DNA from: Taudactylus pleione
Taxonomy: Eukaryota; Chordata; Amphibia; Anura; Myobatrachidae
DNA: 64,000 nt
Direction: 5' to 3'
Assembly: GCA_031769625.1 (NCBI GenBank)
Contig: JAUIMM010000040.1
Span: forward strand, 11,162,501-11,226,500
Every line of letters begins with the position of its first letter. The stretch's first letter is position 1. A model generated the notes under the pieces. That model did no database searches and had not been told where the DNA came from. It was given only the letters and a program-made list of their open reading frames with translations. Of this stretch, positions 1-12,156 are shown in pieces. A program made the position numbers and the translations under genes.

Positions 1-86
1 TGAGCTGACCAGCTTGGGGTGTTACTGCTTTGGCTGGGGTGACCCAGTGAAAGTCTCCTGGCCCCGGTCAGTTTGATTCCAATTCT

Positions 87-139
87 GGTTTTAAATATAG
101 GGGGACCCCTATGCATTTTTTCCCCCTATATTTAAAACC
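87..139. repeat. Perfect 19-bp inverted repeat
   Basis: Bases 87-105 (GGTTTTAAATATAGGGGGA) are the exact reverse complement of 121-139, separated by 15 bases. This would form a stable hairpin. The flanks (1-86 and 140-200) look like repeat-derived sequence, but I cannot name the family. Confidence 0.7.
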
Positions 140-3100
140 CATAATTTTAGGAACAAGGACTGGCTGAGCAGTCCAGGTCTTTTGGGAGGGACCCTACATA
201 ATTATTTTTTTTTTTATTAAATATTACAATAGTGATTCAATGCAGAATCATACACAAATCATGCTGATCTGTGTATGTTTCTGCGAAACTCACAGCTCAC
301 AGGCAGGTGAATTGATTTCACGAATTTGGACAGGAGTTTTGTCCTTTCTCATGAGAGTTTAGAAACTCTCGTCTTGGTAAATTTCCACATCCTATCTTCA
401 CTAGTGAAAAGTTACTCGAGTTTGGCCAATGGTGAAGTGAAGAGAGTTAGCTAACTTTCCAGAATTTTCCTGTAGCAAAGGAGATTTCTCTCCCAAGTTT
501 GTCATCAGTAAATTTGCAAATGGAAAAAAATGCCCAAACTTTCCAGAGAATGCTAACTTGACCAAACTTGAATCTTAATAAATTTACCCAAAGTGGTTGG
601 TCTAACGAAAGAAAAGACAAGGTGGGCACCATAACTTGTGGGGGGGGGAGTGTATGTGTGGAATGTGGAACCATACTAACTTTTAATATACTGTTGCTTC
701 TGGGTGGTGCACCACTGGATGGGTGACAGGTTTTTGGCAGGCTTTTCCATTGCTGGATGAAGTTATGATAATCCAATACAGCCTCCAACATTAAAAAAAT
801 AAAACACTGGAGCAACCATACAACAAGAAAAAATACATACAATTAAATAGGCCTATACAAGTTATGTTCTACCTTCATTTGCAAGATTGATAACTTGCTG
901 CATCTGAACACTGGTGCCGGACTAAATCCTGGAAAATAATGGGCCTGACTGGAAAAGAGATAGGTAATAAACAGCTCTTCATAAGCCAAAAAATGAGTGA
1001 TTGATCTACCCCCCCCTCCTTTTTTTAAATTTAATTTTCATTAAACATGATTTAGTAACACTACCAGTACTTGATAACCAATCTTTTTAAGAAAGTCTTA
1101 TTTGAAAATTCATAATTGAGGGTTATATAACTCATGTAGTATACTCAAGGGCAAACTAAATAATTTCACTTAAGAAACAAAAAAATTTAATTAATAACAA
1201 ACCATATCCCAAATGTACTAATTAAGTCCATTTTCAATGTAAGACAATTAACACACACAAACATTTTTATTAGCCTAGTTTTATTTTTTTATTGGCTTTA
1301 AACATTTTTAGATAAGGTTATTGGTTACTATAATGTTAAAAAAATTGCATGCAAAAATTACAGTTTAAATATGGATTGTTATTATTTTTTTCTTTGCTAA
1401 TTACATTGAAGCTACTGTATTAACATAATACATTGGTTGTGTTTCCCTGACTTTATTTGCCAAAGGCTGCCCTGCAGTACTATAGACATTGTGGTAACCA
1501 GCTGTTACATATTAAAGCCTCAATCATTTTATATGACAGGGTAACTTAATTATGCTGTGCTTTGAGGGTGCTAAACTAAATTATATTTTGAACAAGTACA
1601 CTTCATTTAATATTTGTCTATTAAGTACTTGAACTGTGACACATAAGACTACACATGCAAAATAATTGAGCACTTTTAAATTTTAAATGTATTGGATTAA
1701 TCACTAAATCAGTTTTCCTTAATTTATTTGAAATGCAGATCTCTCTTCTCAACAGAGTAATCAATTAAAATGAAGGGACAATTGATTTTATACAAGCTAT
1801 CAGACTGTGTAAAAGCTTTTAGTAAAGTGTAAGTAAAGTCATTATATCAAAATCTTAATCAGCAGCAACCAATTATATTGTACTTCTTAAAGTTAGTTTT
1901 GCTTAACTCAATTTGAAAGCCAAAAAAGCAAAAAAAAAAAAACTAAACAAACTGTAGTGGGCTATCTTGAAGCATATTCTGAAGTTACTAATTCAGGTGA
2001 AAAACAACAGCTGTATTTAGTGTCCTCTACAAAACAACTTTCACAATGAAACAGCAATTCAGAATATCCAGTGAGAAGAACCTGTAAAATATATTCTTCC
2101 TCTACACTAGCCATCTACATACTAAAACTTAACCCTCAAATAGGACAGAAATCTATCACTTATGGGGAGACTGGGATGGGTTAATAACTGCATTTTTTAT
2201 GTGGCAGCCCTTAACTTTGCCACATACCTCGCATATTAAAAAGTGGACCATGATACTACGTGGAAGTCTGGCACTCCAACATAGTCCTGGCCAAAAAGTC
2301 CCAGTTGGTGCTGCACTTTGAAAGAAAAAGGCTTGAGGGCCAGGTACCATCTCAGGAAATGAGCATTAGCATCTATCTTAAGTAGAGCTACCTAAAGGGT
2401 GCATGGTCAATGACAACCACCAAATGACCCGTCCCCAAACTTTTGCCATTATACATTCCCTAACCCCACATCTGTATGTAACACAAATTGTTGGGTAAAA
2501 TCAGGAGACAGGACTGTAACAAAGAATGCACTTGACAGCAAAAAAAAAAAAAAAACAATGTGAGACTAAGGGTACCATACAGTAACAAATTATTTGCGGC
2601 CAACTTTTTTCTCATGAAATCCATTGAACATTCTGCTAAGGTTGAGACCTGAGGAATAATGCTCCTTTTATTATTTGCAAAGCCGAAAAAATTATGTAAA
2701 TGCTTTACACTGTAGTAACAGCTTCTAAGGAGGATGTATGTTCAATGCCAGAACCATGTCACAGACATTACCCACAAAGTACCACAATTATTTAGTCTAT
2801 TTCTTCCCAAGAGAAGATTCCAAATATATTAACTGTTAAATTTGCCTCTTATATGGACTTTAGCACAACTTGAAGTCTATTTAAATGTGCATTCTAATAC
2901 ACACTGTAAATTACAATATCCTTAAGGTAGGCATTTGGTTAGGATCCATAAGGTTAAATAAAATATCACCAAAAAGTCCTGTAGGTGCTAAAGCAGAGAA
3001 TGTAGTTCTACTCTGGATATCCTTCAGTACGGTGTCTCTAATGTGAATTTTTCACTAAGTGTTTCCAGTTGATATACCTCAGAAAGATAAAAACAAACTT

Positions 3101-3300
3101 CTCATAGTGCATTAAGACACACACTATACATAAACATAGGTAATAAGTCCAAGCTCTATTCCCGCATATGGGGGTCTACAGATATTAGTACACAAATAAA
3201 CATTCTACAGGAGAAGGCCTCAGTACTGGCTCCCTCTTTTAGCCTCTTTGATCCCACCAGTACTCCAGAATTCATATAAAATAGATAGTGTAAAACTAGT
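140..3300. other. AT-rich intronic stretch, nothing recognised
   Basis: About 3.2 kb of AT-rich DNA with poly-A/poly-T runs and only short chance reading frames. No transposon protein, tRNA-like sequence or clear terminal repeats were recognised. It may contain old, unrecognisable repeats. Confidence 0.5.
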
Positions 3301-3349
3301 GTAAAACTCCAGTAGTGTAAAATGATATTCCTTCCTCTGCTAACCTTGG

Positions 3350-4743
3350 CTTTACAAATGGAAAAGATGCCTTCACACTGTTGTCAGAATTTAGATTAAA
3401 ATAATTCCACACCCAAGATGTGGCTTTTGTGGCTTTCCTTTTTCAAGAGCAAGAACTGATGCCACTGGTGGCTGATTTATGCAAACATCCTCATTAGCGT
3501 CAGATAGGTCAAAAAATTCCCTCTCATCCTCCTTTTGCACTTCCTCCACACTATTATTCTTCATAATAAAATGGTATAGGTGAAGGAACCTTTTTAACCA
3601 GATCTATGGACTATAGATGGTGACATTGGATTTATTATTTATATTATTTATCTGGAAGAAACCAATTCAGACACTTTGTATTAGGTGGTGATATTTCTTG
3701 TCAATTGAACAGATCTTTATTGAGAAACTTATTCCCTGTTGAGTTTTTTGTGCAAGGTTTACCTATTTTTCTCTGTCTATTTGTGGGTGTACACCTTGTA
3801 CCTTTGCAGAATTCTCCTCATACTCGTGAAGCACTCAGATTATCAACATTTTTTTCTGTTGTTCGTTTTTTGTCCCCAAATTTTCAGAATTTGAAATACC
3901 ATTTCCAATTTGATGAATGCACTGCCTTACCTCTACTCACTCTTACCTGGCAATGGTTAAAAATGGCTTGGCAAAGGTTGTCTGGATATGGGTGGAAATA
4001 ATTCCACACATGAGAAGTGGATTTTTGGTCCTTTGCCCAGGCATGGCAACAATGGGATTTTTCCCACCATGGGCAACAACTGTTGCCTGATTGACAGTTT
4101 TTACACAAACATCCTCACCATCAACATGCTCATCATCATCAACATCCTCATCATCCTTGTTGTTATCACCAACTACGTAAATATCCTCCTCATCCTCCTG
4201 GTGCAATTCCACAGAAGCATCCTCGATTTCTACGTCAGCATGTTGACTTGTGCTGCTCATCCCTACATTTGCAGAGGGCACACAAATGGCAGAAGGAGGA
4301 TCCTCTTCAAGTACAGTATTAGAAAGGTCAGGCTCACACATGGCAACCACGGACACACTTGGACTCTCCTCAGGGATCTGTGACTTTTTGGAGACAACTT
4401 TAATTTTTGTTGTACCTCTTTTACAAGTAGAAGGGCTTAAATCATTACAACTAGAACCATCAGTCATAAATAAAAGCCAAGGCCTTATCCTTTCCTTGCC
4501 ACTTCGTGTAGTGAATGGCATATTGCAAATTTTGTGTTTCTCAAAAGCTGGCTTTAGATTTTTTTTTTCTTTAACATGGTAAAAGTTGATTTTTTTAACA
4601 TGGCCTGACTTAAGTCCTGGTGCATCGGCCTTCAAAGATGACGATGATGGCCTTGCATCATCATCATCATGACTGCTGCCAGCAGCTACAAGACTGGCAT
4701 GTGGATCCTGCTCTCCTGTCATGTGACTGTCCTCCATACTCAC
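3350..4743 (-). pseudogene. hAT-type transposase N-terminus with two BED-finger-like segments (broken)
   Basis: Remains of a DNA-transposon protein. The reading frame starts at 4743 and runs leftward about 240 codons. It holds a basic patch and then a long Asp/Glu-rich segment (around 4110-4230). A one-base slip in an A run near 4022-4028 moves the frame. In the new frame KSTSHVWNYF and IFNHCQ follow at about 4020-3935: the aromatic and Cys-x-x-Cys-like signature of a BED zinc finger, here with one Cys replaced by Phe-Asn context. About 600 bp further on (3440-3350) a second acidic stretch is followed by TSWVWNYFNL, another BED-like start whose cysteines are lost. BED fingers at the N-terminus are characteristic of hAT transposases. 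No catalytic or dimerisation domain was recognised to the left, so the gene is truncated and inactive. Confidence 0.55.
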
Positions 4744-4799
4744 TGTGGTCTTACAGCAGTTTCACCAAGCAATTATAGTGCAGCTAAGTTGTGGCTAAC

Positions 4800-6260
4800 G
4801 CACACAACCACACACACAAAAAAATAAATAAATTTTCACACTGGAGGGAGGGGGAGAGCACCCCTGAATGAGGCAGCAGGCCCTTGATAAAAGAGACACA
4901 GGCAGCACAGAACCCCTGCGCACCTACATTGCTGATAAGTGTGGCTAACATGCACACACTGCATAACATTGGGTTTTGTTCTGATCGAAATGAAAAAGCA
5001 CACATGTGACCAATATGAGTGAGTACAAATGAACACACTTTATTTTACAAGTAACAAACAAACAACATACAAAGTATAGAGTATACTCAACTTTTGTCTA
5101 TGTATTCAGATGACACCGGTAAATCATCATCCTCAGCATAAGATGTACTTCATCTTATCTTCTCTTCTTCTGGGGAGCCCTCGTTTCCAACACCCAGATA
5201 ATTCAATATACATTGGCAGCATCCTACTGCAGTCTCAGATCTACCACGAGCTAATGGGTCCTTTGTGTACCTCTGGTTTATATACCCTAAAATGGGGTGT
5301 TAGCTTTCTGGATATTAAGCCCATATCAGTTACATACAGTGCTAGGTATCAAGCACTCATTGGTCCAGCATAGCATTGACCAAACTTATCTCTCTTGCAC
5401 ATGCACTAAGATATTACCAAGGAGATACAGTAATGACGTATCCTAGTATCTCTGGAGATGAACTGTTTCAAAGCTCCTTTGTTTGTAGAGTCTGGACATC
5501 ACTGTTAATTACCCATAATGCTTAGCATCTCTACACATCTTACAATGGAATGTAGCTAACTGATAAGAACATGTAGGCTATGAATGGCTCATTATACTTC
5601 TAGTTGTAGAAATGGCAGGTAGGAGCTTGGCCTCAATATTTATGTCTTCTTTGACCCCAAAAGGTCATTTGACCATTCTATGGAAAAACAGCAACTGTAT
5701 TAAGACAATCTCATTTGAAACCTCAAGAGGCCTAGCAAGGGGTATATGTGTTTGTAATTTATATGCCTATGTAGAAATTAACTATTTAATCCACTGATTA
5801 CACACACAATTTTTTTTTTTTTTTTTTCACACTGGGGGAAGGGAAGCACCCATTAACGAGGCAGCAGCCCTTTGATAAATGAGAGAAAGGCAGTACAGCA
5901 CCCCTGCGCACCTACATTGCTGACAAATGTGGCTAACATGCACACACAAAAAAACAGTTTTAATTTTTTTCACACTGGGGGGAGAGCACCCCTGAATAAG
6001 GCAGCACCCCCTTGATAAATGACATGGGCATCACCCCTGTGCACCTACATTGCTGATAATTGTGGCTAACCTGCGCAGACACACAGAAAAAAAGTTTTTA
6101 TTATTTTCACACTGGGGGTGAAGAGCACCCTTGAAAGAGGCAGCATCCCCTTGATAAATGACACAGGCAGCACCACTGCACACTTACGTTGCTGATAAGT
6201 GTGGCTAACGCACAGAAAAGAAAAAACAATTTCACACTGGGGGTGAAGAGCACCCCTGAT
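4800..6260. repeat. Interrupted tandem repeat, unit about 120 bp
   Basis: Units begin with TTTCACACTGG, continue through GAGCACCCCTGA, a GCAGCA tract and CCTTGATAAA, and end with TTGCTGATAAGTGTGGCTAAC plus a CACACA/A-rich spacer. Copies lie near 4840-4960, 5826-5945, 5970-6075, 6100-6215 and 6230-6260. The array is split between about 5000 and 5820 by unrelated sequence. It sits between the promoter end and the start codon of the hAT-like frame, so it is probably that transposon's leader. Confidence 0.75.
5010..5815. other. Sequence interrupting the 120-bp tandem array, unclassified
   Basis: About 800 bp of non-repetitive sequence breaks the tandem array. It could be a solo LTR or a decayed insertion, but I could not find matching termini or a target duplication. 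Small reading frames here have no recognisable similarity. Confidence 0.3.
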
Positions 6261-6493
6261 GGGCAGAGCACCCCCTGGACAACACAGCAGCACAGCCAGC
6301 CCCTATGGACAGGACAACAGCCAGCCAGCCTCTATGGACAACAGCCAGCCAGTGCCAGATTAAGGTCCACGTGGGCCTGGAGCTGAAATTTATGAAGGGC
6401 CTGTTGTGTGTCACCGCAGGGGGTGTGTTCATTACTGCGGAGTTGTGACTAGTAGTGAGGGTGTTTGACTTGTGCCATAGCATTCGTCTAGCG

Positions 6494-6697
6494 CACAGGT
6501 TCTCAAACTCAGTCCTCAGGACCCTAAACAGTGCATGTTTTCCATGTCTCCTCACAGAATCAAAAGTGAAATAATTAGCTCCATCTGTGGATCTTTTAAA
6601 ATGTGTCAGTGAGTAATGACTACACCTGTGCACCAGCTGGGTGACCTGGAAAACGTGACCTGTGTGGTGTCCTGAGGACCGAGTTTGAGAACCACTG
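6494..6697. mobile_element. hAT MITE with 8-bp duplication
   Basis: A 204-bp element with inverted ends: left CACAGGTTCTCAAACTC, right read inward CAGTGGTTCTCAAACTC. The flanks GTCTAGCG (6486-6493) and GTCTAGCA (6698-6705) match at 7 of 8 bases. A CCTCAGGACC motif lies inside both ends. A relative of the same family appears as the host sequence around 41745-42240. Confidence 0.85.
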
Positions 6698-7010
6698 GTC
6701 TAGCACCATGGATGACATATCTACCATCTACCTACAAACACTTCAATATCCTTACCATCTTCATTCACATGAAGCATGCACCATCTGTTATTTTATATAA
6801 AACAAAAAGAGCAGAAGAGGGTACCTGCAAATATTAAATATCTCTCAATTGTATCTACAGGGATCTAGAGCAGGTATAAGAGATATCTGTTACAGTCTCC
6901 CATTTAAGATCACAAAAGCCTTGATAAGATACTATGGGGGCTGCTTTATTGTCAAAGTTACCAAGCTACATAAATACCTTCTGAAGATGGAGTTAGCTAA
7001 TGCAGCCTAT

Positions 7011-7268
7011 GGGCGGAATTCAATTGATTACGGTGTCCGGATCTCCCGTCTAAAGTGACAGGAGATTGCGGGCCGCCATTCAATTGTTGCCGTTCGCGAA
7101 AAGTGATGTTTGGGCGCCCAAACACGTTACTTTTCGCACATTTCAGCTCTCACCCCCCTGGGGCTGCGAGCTGAAATGTAGCGCTGGCAACTGATCGCGC
7201 CCGACAGGAGCAAGAATTGAATAGCTCCGTCGGGCGCATTGGGGGCTGGAATCAATTGAATTCCGCCC
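7011..7268. mobile_element. Harbinger-like foldback MITE
   Basis: A 258-bp element with 17-bp inverted termini GGGCGGAATTCAATTGA / TCAATTGAATTCCGCCC and a 3-bp flank duplication TAT. The interior is GC-rich and partly palindromic. Three-base duplications are typical of PIF/Harbinger. No coding capacity. Confidence 0.8.
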
Positions 7269-8100
7269 TATATGCTACAGTCCACAAAAAGTACAGAGAG
7301 AGAGACCTCTAGGATCCCTCTCAAGCATTCTCCACTCATGCATGCGCGGTCAACAGAACACACATGTGGAGTAGCGAGTCCACCTCCAGAAATTGAAAGT
7401 AAAGAGATCGCTTAAGCAACCACTTTACTTTTACACATTTCAGGGATGGCTCCTCTTAGAACCCCTGTCCCTACATATGACTCATACTGGCTGTACATAA
7501 TTTCTCATTGCCGTGGTAAGCGGCGATAAGAAATTATAATTATTGGTTCTAAAACCCAATGCATTATATCCACATGTATGTATGCATGTATATATAAATT
7601 AAATACTTCGTGTTCACTCTAGGTCCGGCAGCAGGCAGGGCACCGAACCTAGAGCTAGGCCTTCGGCGCGCGCGCAACAGAATAGGCGGCATCTCCAAAG
7701 AAAAGGGGGCGTGTCTTTATGACGCGTCCCCTTTTCGTGACTTCTGGGGGCATGCCCGGCACTTACAGACATGCCGGGCAGCCCCCAAGCGCATGCTCCC
7801 GGCATCCATTCACCGGTGGTGACCGCTTCGCCACCGTATTGACCACCCGTGGGACACTGTGACCTGTGGGTGGAGACAGAACCTGCAGGCTGTCTCAGCG
7901 GGGCACTGCGCTGGGGGGCAGGGTGCTTTCTGCCCTTCAGAAATAGGGCAGGGCGCAGCGCCCCACTAAAATAGCCTAGCGGGAAAGCTAATACTGCATG
8001 TGAAACAGGAAAAACAGTGTGCTGTCCCAAATGGCTCAACCCCAGATGCCCGCAACTACCTGCCATGTGTGAAGAAGTGAAAAACACTGATGTACCCAAC

Positions 8101-8104
<4 letters not shown>

Positions 8105-8141
<37 letters not shown>

Positions 8142-8264
8142 TACACACACACACATGCAGTTTGTATTATATATGTATATATATATATATATAATATATA
8201 TACACACAGTATATAATATATATACATATATAGTGTATATGTTTGTATATTATACTGTATATAC

Positions 8265-8307
<43 letters not shown>

Positions 8308-8400
8308 TTTGTATACATGGTCTTTTTATTTACCATATATACACATATTATATATATTTATAAACTTATATATAATTTTTAAATATTTCATAATTTAATA
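8105..8400. repeat. Compound TA/CA microsatellite
   Basis: Long runs of alternating TA with interspersed CA/TG tracts. The reading frames rich in Tyr-Ile on both strands are artefacts of this repeat. Confidence 0.9.
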
Positions 8401-9215
8401 TTATGTATAGATATTTATATGATTGATATGTATTTACAGTATATCAATACATATCCTACTACACAGCAGCAGCCTGGCCAGAAGGACTGAACAGCAACTC
8501 ACTTTTTGGGGGACTCAAAAGATCACATCCTACAGACAGTTGCTGCTGCTGTCACGGAGTCTCCAGCCTTCATGAAGGAGCTGTGAGCCTGTGACTGAGG
8601 TGGTGGTCGGTGCACAGCCTAGGACGGGCTGCATGAGGAGGACACAGTGCAGTGGTGGCGGCGGGCGGCACCTATGTAACGTCACACGCTGTGACGTCAC
8701 ATGACGCGGAGGCTCCTCTGCTGCCACTTCTCTGTAAGCAGCGCTGGGAGGGCAAGACAAGCCCAGCCCTCCATTGTGCTGCCTTTATGTTTATGCACCG
8801 GCGGTCCGGTGTCACAGCCTCGGCGGCGGCGGGGTGGGGGGGTGTTATGTGCGGCTGGGGGGAGGGCATGGTCGGCCCTCAGGCTGCTGTAGAAGGATAT
8901 AAAAATTCCTTACTACAGCAGCACACACATCAAAAGGCCGTGGGCCTATTCAGATGGTGGGCCTGGAGCTGTAGCTCCATCAGCCCCATTATTAATCCGG
9001 CCCTGCAGCCAGCCCCTATGGAGTGGACAGGACAACAGCCAGCCCCTATATATGGACAACAGCCAGGCCCGCCCCCTATGGACATAATCAGCCAGTCCCT
9101 TAGTGACAATGACAACAGTACCCAGCCCCTATGTACAGTGTTAGCAACAGCACATTCACAGCCCCCTCTCTTTTCACTCTCCACAGCTGGAATTAAAAAT
9201 GGTGGCGATTGCGGA

Positions 9216-9224
9216 CCTTTTATA
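9216..9224 (-). promoter_or_regulatory. TATA box of the outer hAT element
   Basis: Read on the - strand this is TATAAAAGG, about 160 bp inside the transposon terminus at 9383 and upstream of the leader repeats and the leftward BED-finger frame. Its position fits a transposon promoter. No initiation site can be shown from sequence alone. Confidence 0.5.
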
Positions 9225-9391
9225 CAATCCAAAACCCTCGAGAATCCAACAGCAGGATGATGATGTTTTGCCTCATTTTGAGATCCGAGTCAGGTGGGAA
9301 AACCTGAGCCAACTCAGATCTGCCTCGTATCTCCTAAGTTCGGGTGGGTTCGGATCTCTGAAATCCAAACCCGCTCATCTCTAACAAAAAC

Positions 9392-10157
9392 ACATCTGGA
9401 ATTTCGTAATCAGAGCCCCTAAAAACTATTCTTGGACAAAAGTCAGCAGTGGTTCATAGGAATCCCCCAATCTGCTTTGTAGACCTATTTGAAGGCTTCT
9501 ACACCAGCTTTAAAGTTCCTCACTTCCCCCTGCTTTGCAGTTCTCTTCACTTGGCCATATTAATGAGAAGAAGAGTAATTCCACTAAGATAGATTAAAGA
9601 AGGAGGTTTAAATAGTAGTTTTGGGGCACAAGGAGAATGAGTATAATCAATGAGTATATTGAAATCACCCAAGTAGAGGTGGGAACATAAAATGAGAAGT
9701 AATGTGTAAGTGTATCATTGTTTCATTATAATATCCAATTATGAATAGGTGCAGTAATCAGAGGAGAAACAACTTCATACTGCTTCATCTGTGGCACACC
9801 TGCAGGTTTTTCTGAATGGAGTGCCGCACTTACAAACTAAATACTGCTATAACATGAGATTTATACTGAATAGGTCTCTTTCCATAAAACTGCAGACATT
9901 GGATAATATTGTCCTAAACATCTTGAATGTGTTCTGTATATTTATACATGAAATAAATATACTAACTCTAAGTTCCCAATACCTATAATATTGACATTTA
10001 TACACAAAACTTTTAATGTATTGTGTATTGTTATTTTAATGTGATATTAAATATTTTAATTTAGCTTAAAATCTAAGTCAAGTATTCCATTAATCACAAC
10101 AAATTTTCATTATTATTTATTACTCACACACTAGTGTAAAAATACAAGGTTATCTCT
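9392..10157. other. Intronic stretch, nothing recognised
   Basis: AT-rich sequence following the hAT terminus. No repeat termini or protein remnants were recognised. Confidence 0.5.
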
Positions 10158-10160
10158 TTA

Positions 10161-10473
10161 GCTGCATACACACGTAAAGATTTTCTGTCAAACCATCCAA
10201 CTAGTTGATTGGTTAGAATGAAAATCTGGTAAGGTATGAAAGCAAATGACAATCAGCAATTTGCTCCCAAATGCCAGAAAATGGACAAAAGCTGTTTGAA
10301 CAAATTGTTTAGATCAAACATTTAGAAAACTTGTCTGACGACCATTTTCATCTGTTTTCTGGTATTTAGGAGCAAATTGCTCATCATCAGTTACTCCCAT
10401 ACGTTACCAGATTTTCATTCCAACCAATCAATTAGTTGGATGGTTGGACAGAAAATCTTTGTGTGTATGCAGC
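10161..10473. mobile_element. Harbinger-like foldback MITE with TTA duplication
   Basis: Termini GCTGCATACACAC / GTGTGTATGCAGC are flanked on both sides by TTA (10158-10160 and 10474-10476). Both arms carry GATTTTCTGTC-like and GATTGGTTAGAATGAAAATCTGG-like stretches in inverse orientation, so the whole element folds back. The TTA duplication is the PIF/Harbinger signature. The family resembles the elements at 55136 and 56424. Confidence 0.85.
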
Positions 10474-10678
10474 TTAATTGTAGAGATCTTAAAACTATAT
10501 GGTGTAGTATATACTTATAAGTGTATGACCCTGTACAAAATAAATATAAATTAAGGGCTTATTTAAAACAGTGGATAATAGGAACATTTAGTTAAGTACT
10601 TGTTTCTTCAGATCTTCGCTTAGAGTGGAAAAGGCCTCAAGGAAAACAAAATATAGCATATCAGGAGACCATATTGTA

Positions 10679-10848
10679 CAGAAAGTTTCCAAACTCTGCA
10701 ATTACAGTCCAGGTTTTAAGGATCTCCATGCTTGAGTCCAGATGGTTAAATCAAATTGACTGAGGTACTAATTATTAATTAAGTCAGCTGTGCTCAAGCA
10801 TGGATATCCCTAAAACCTGTACCATAATGGCGGAGTTGGGATACTCTG
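10679..10848. mobile_element. hAT-like MITE
   Basis: About 170 bp with imperfect inverted ends CAGAAAGTTTCCAAACTC and, read inward from the right, CAGAGTATCCCAACTC. It has internal inverse CAGGTTTTA and CATGCTTGAG motifs. The flanking 8-mers do not match, so the assignment rests on the ends alone. Confidence 0.6.
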
Positions 10849-10869
10849 GTGTAATACATAGCACATATA

Positions 10870-12010
10870 CAATTAATAATGTATTTAAAAAAACACCCAA
10901 ATTTAGACAAAGCTTATCTGACAAATAGATGTCCCAAGTAAGGTCATCAATCTATCACAAGGAATAGCCAGACGTGTTCATCCTGACATTTGCTGAGTGT
11001 TATTCACACTTTCTCAAAGGCATACTGTACATATAATGCCCCAGGCCCAAATATATACCATGATTCATTAAAAAAATTAACAACACTTGCATGTATGAAA
11101 TGGTGTTAATTGTATTTCTGGTAACTGTTCATGTTATGTGCTGCAGTTAGTGGTTCTCCGCATGAAATAATGCAGGGCAGTGATTAGATTAGTGGGGATG
11201 CTATTCTCCCCTGTCATTATCAGCACAGCTATTAACTAGATAGGGCATTGATCTGGTTTGGCAAGTTATGAATGATCAGTATCACTGACTGCTCTGACAA
11301 CTGTAGCTATCGTTTTTAACATTTCCAGCTGTAGTTGCTGCACATACAGTACCTTCCCTGGCTGTTGGAAAATGCAGCCAGGGATGTGCTTACAAAAAAA
11401 TAATAAAGTTTTATTTTTTCAGTCAGCCGTGGGTGCCACTGGGAAGTTTTGACTGGCACATGCACAGACTATCTGCAAGCGCCAGTCAAAGCAGCCAAAA
11501 AAGTGGAGAGAGTGATTCACCAGAAAGGTAAGTTAACACTCTCCATCTTCTGCAAATGCCCTTTTCATACATGGCAAATGGCGCTGCTTCACCTTGATAA
11601 TAGGTACTTCATTTATAGATCATTATGAACTAGTTTATACTTCTGCCCATTAGTCTCCATTATCAAAAAAATCAAGATAGCCACCACCAGACATCCATTA
11701 TATATAAAAATGTTATATAGATCCTATATAGATTATATACAGTTTGTCTGGATTTACTTGTATTAATAAGATTCAGTTTCATCACACACCAGCAACAACT
11801 CAGGGGTGAAAAATTTAATGGGGTACTAGTTTTCCCCAGGGATTCCTGCAAGGGTATTTGTATTTTGCTGCAAAAATTCCCACAGATCGCAGCCCCCAGA
11901 TCCGATCCCAGAGAACCTGGCACTGGAAATAAAACAAGACTGTAAATGGAAGCTGAGTCTGAAAATAATAACAACAATTAGGGATCTATATAGGAGGCAG
12001 CTGTAAGGCA
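10870..12010. other. Intronic stretch with minor repeats
   Basis: Mostly unique AT-rich DNA. A segment around 11400-11520 is relatively GC-rich and may be a decayed repeat. No coding signal was seen. Confidence 0.4.
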
Positions 12011-12097
12011 CACACTGGTAGGGAGAGAGAGAGAGAATAGGATCCAGCAGAGAATGTTCTGAAGGTATTGAAAAAACAGCAGATAATCTTAAAAAAA

Positions 12098-12156
12098 ACC
12101 AGCAGAGTATTCACAGGAGGCACTAGAAGTTCCAGCAGAGTATTCACAGGAGGTAG
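12098..12156 (+). repeat. Short tandem duplication
   Basis: The 22-bp unit CCAGCAGAGTATTCACAGGA(GG) occurs twice, separated by a few bases, within a larger GA-rich region (12020-12480) that resembles an old repeat of unknown family. Confidence 0.6.

Larger units (their letters stand above)
6350..9005. mobile_element. Inner hAT element with perfect 8-bp target duplication
   Basis: The left end reads CAGTGCCAGATTAAGG and the right end, read inward, CAGGGCCGGATTAATA. The subterminal GGGCCTGGAGCT motifs also match in inverse orientation. The flanking 8-mers are identical: CAGCCAGC at 6342-6349 and 9006-9013. The 8-bp duplication and CAG termini are hAT hallmarks. No transposase was recognised within, so it is a 2.66-kb non-autonomous copy. 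It carries a hAT MITE (6494-6697), a foldback MITE (7011-7268), a GC-rich block (7600-8000), a TA/CA microsatellite (8105-8400) and a GC-rich segment (8520-8870). Confidence 0.8.
3350..9383 (-). mobile_element. Degenerate hAT transposon, outer element carrying nested insertions
   Basis: I infer one leftward-reading hAT element. Its promoter-side terminus is at about 9383, reading inward on the - strand TAGAGATGAGCGGGTTTGG. A TATA box lies about 160 bp inside. A leader of tandem repeats and of CAGCCCCTATGGAC-type short repeats occurs both at 6285-6349 and at 9006-9140, on either side of a hAT insertion. The BED-finger frame begins at 4743. Continuity across the insertion is supported by the perfect 8-bp duplication of that inner element and by the same short repeat on both sides. 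The left terminus was not found. Confidence 0.5.

Noticed and set aside
7614..8382. Reading frames of 120-197 codons on both strands
   Set aside because: The Tyr/Ile/His-rich parts translate the TA/CA microsatellite and the rest a GC-rich repeat block inside a hAT element; no protein similarity.
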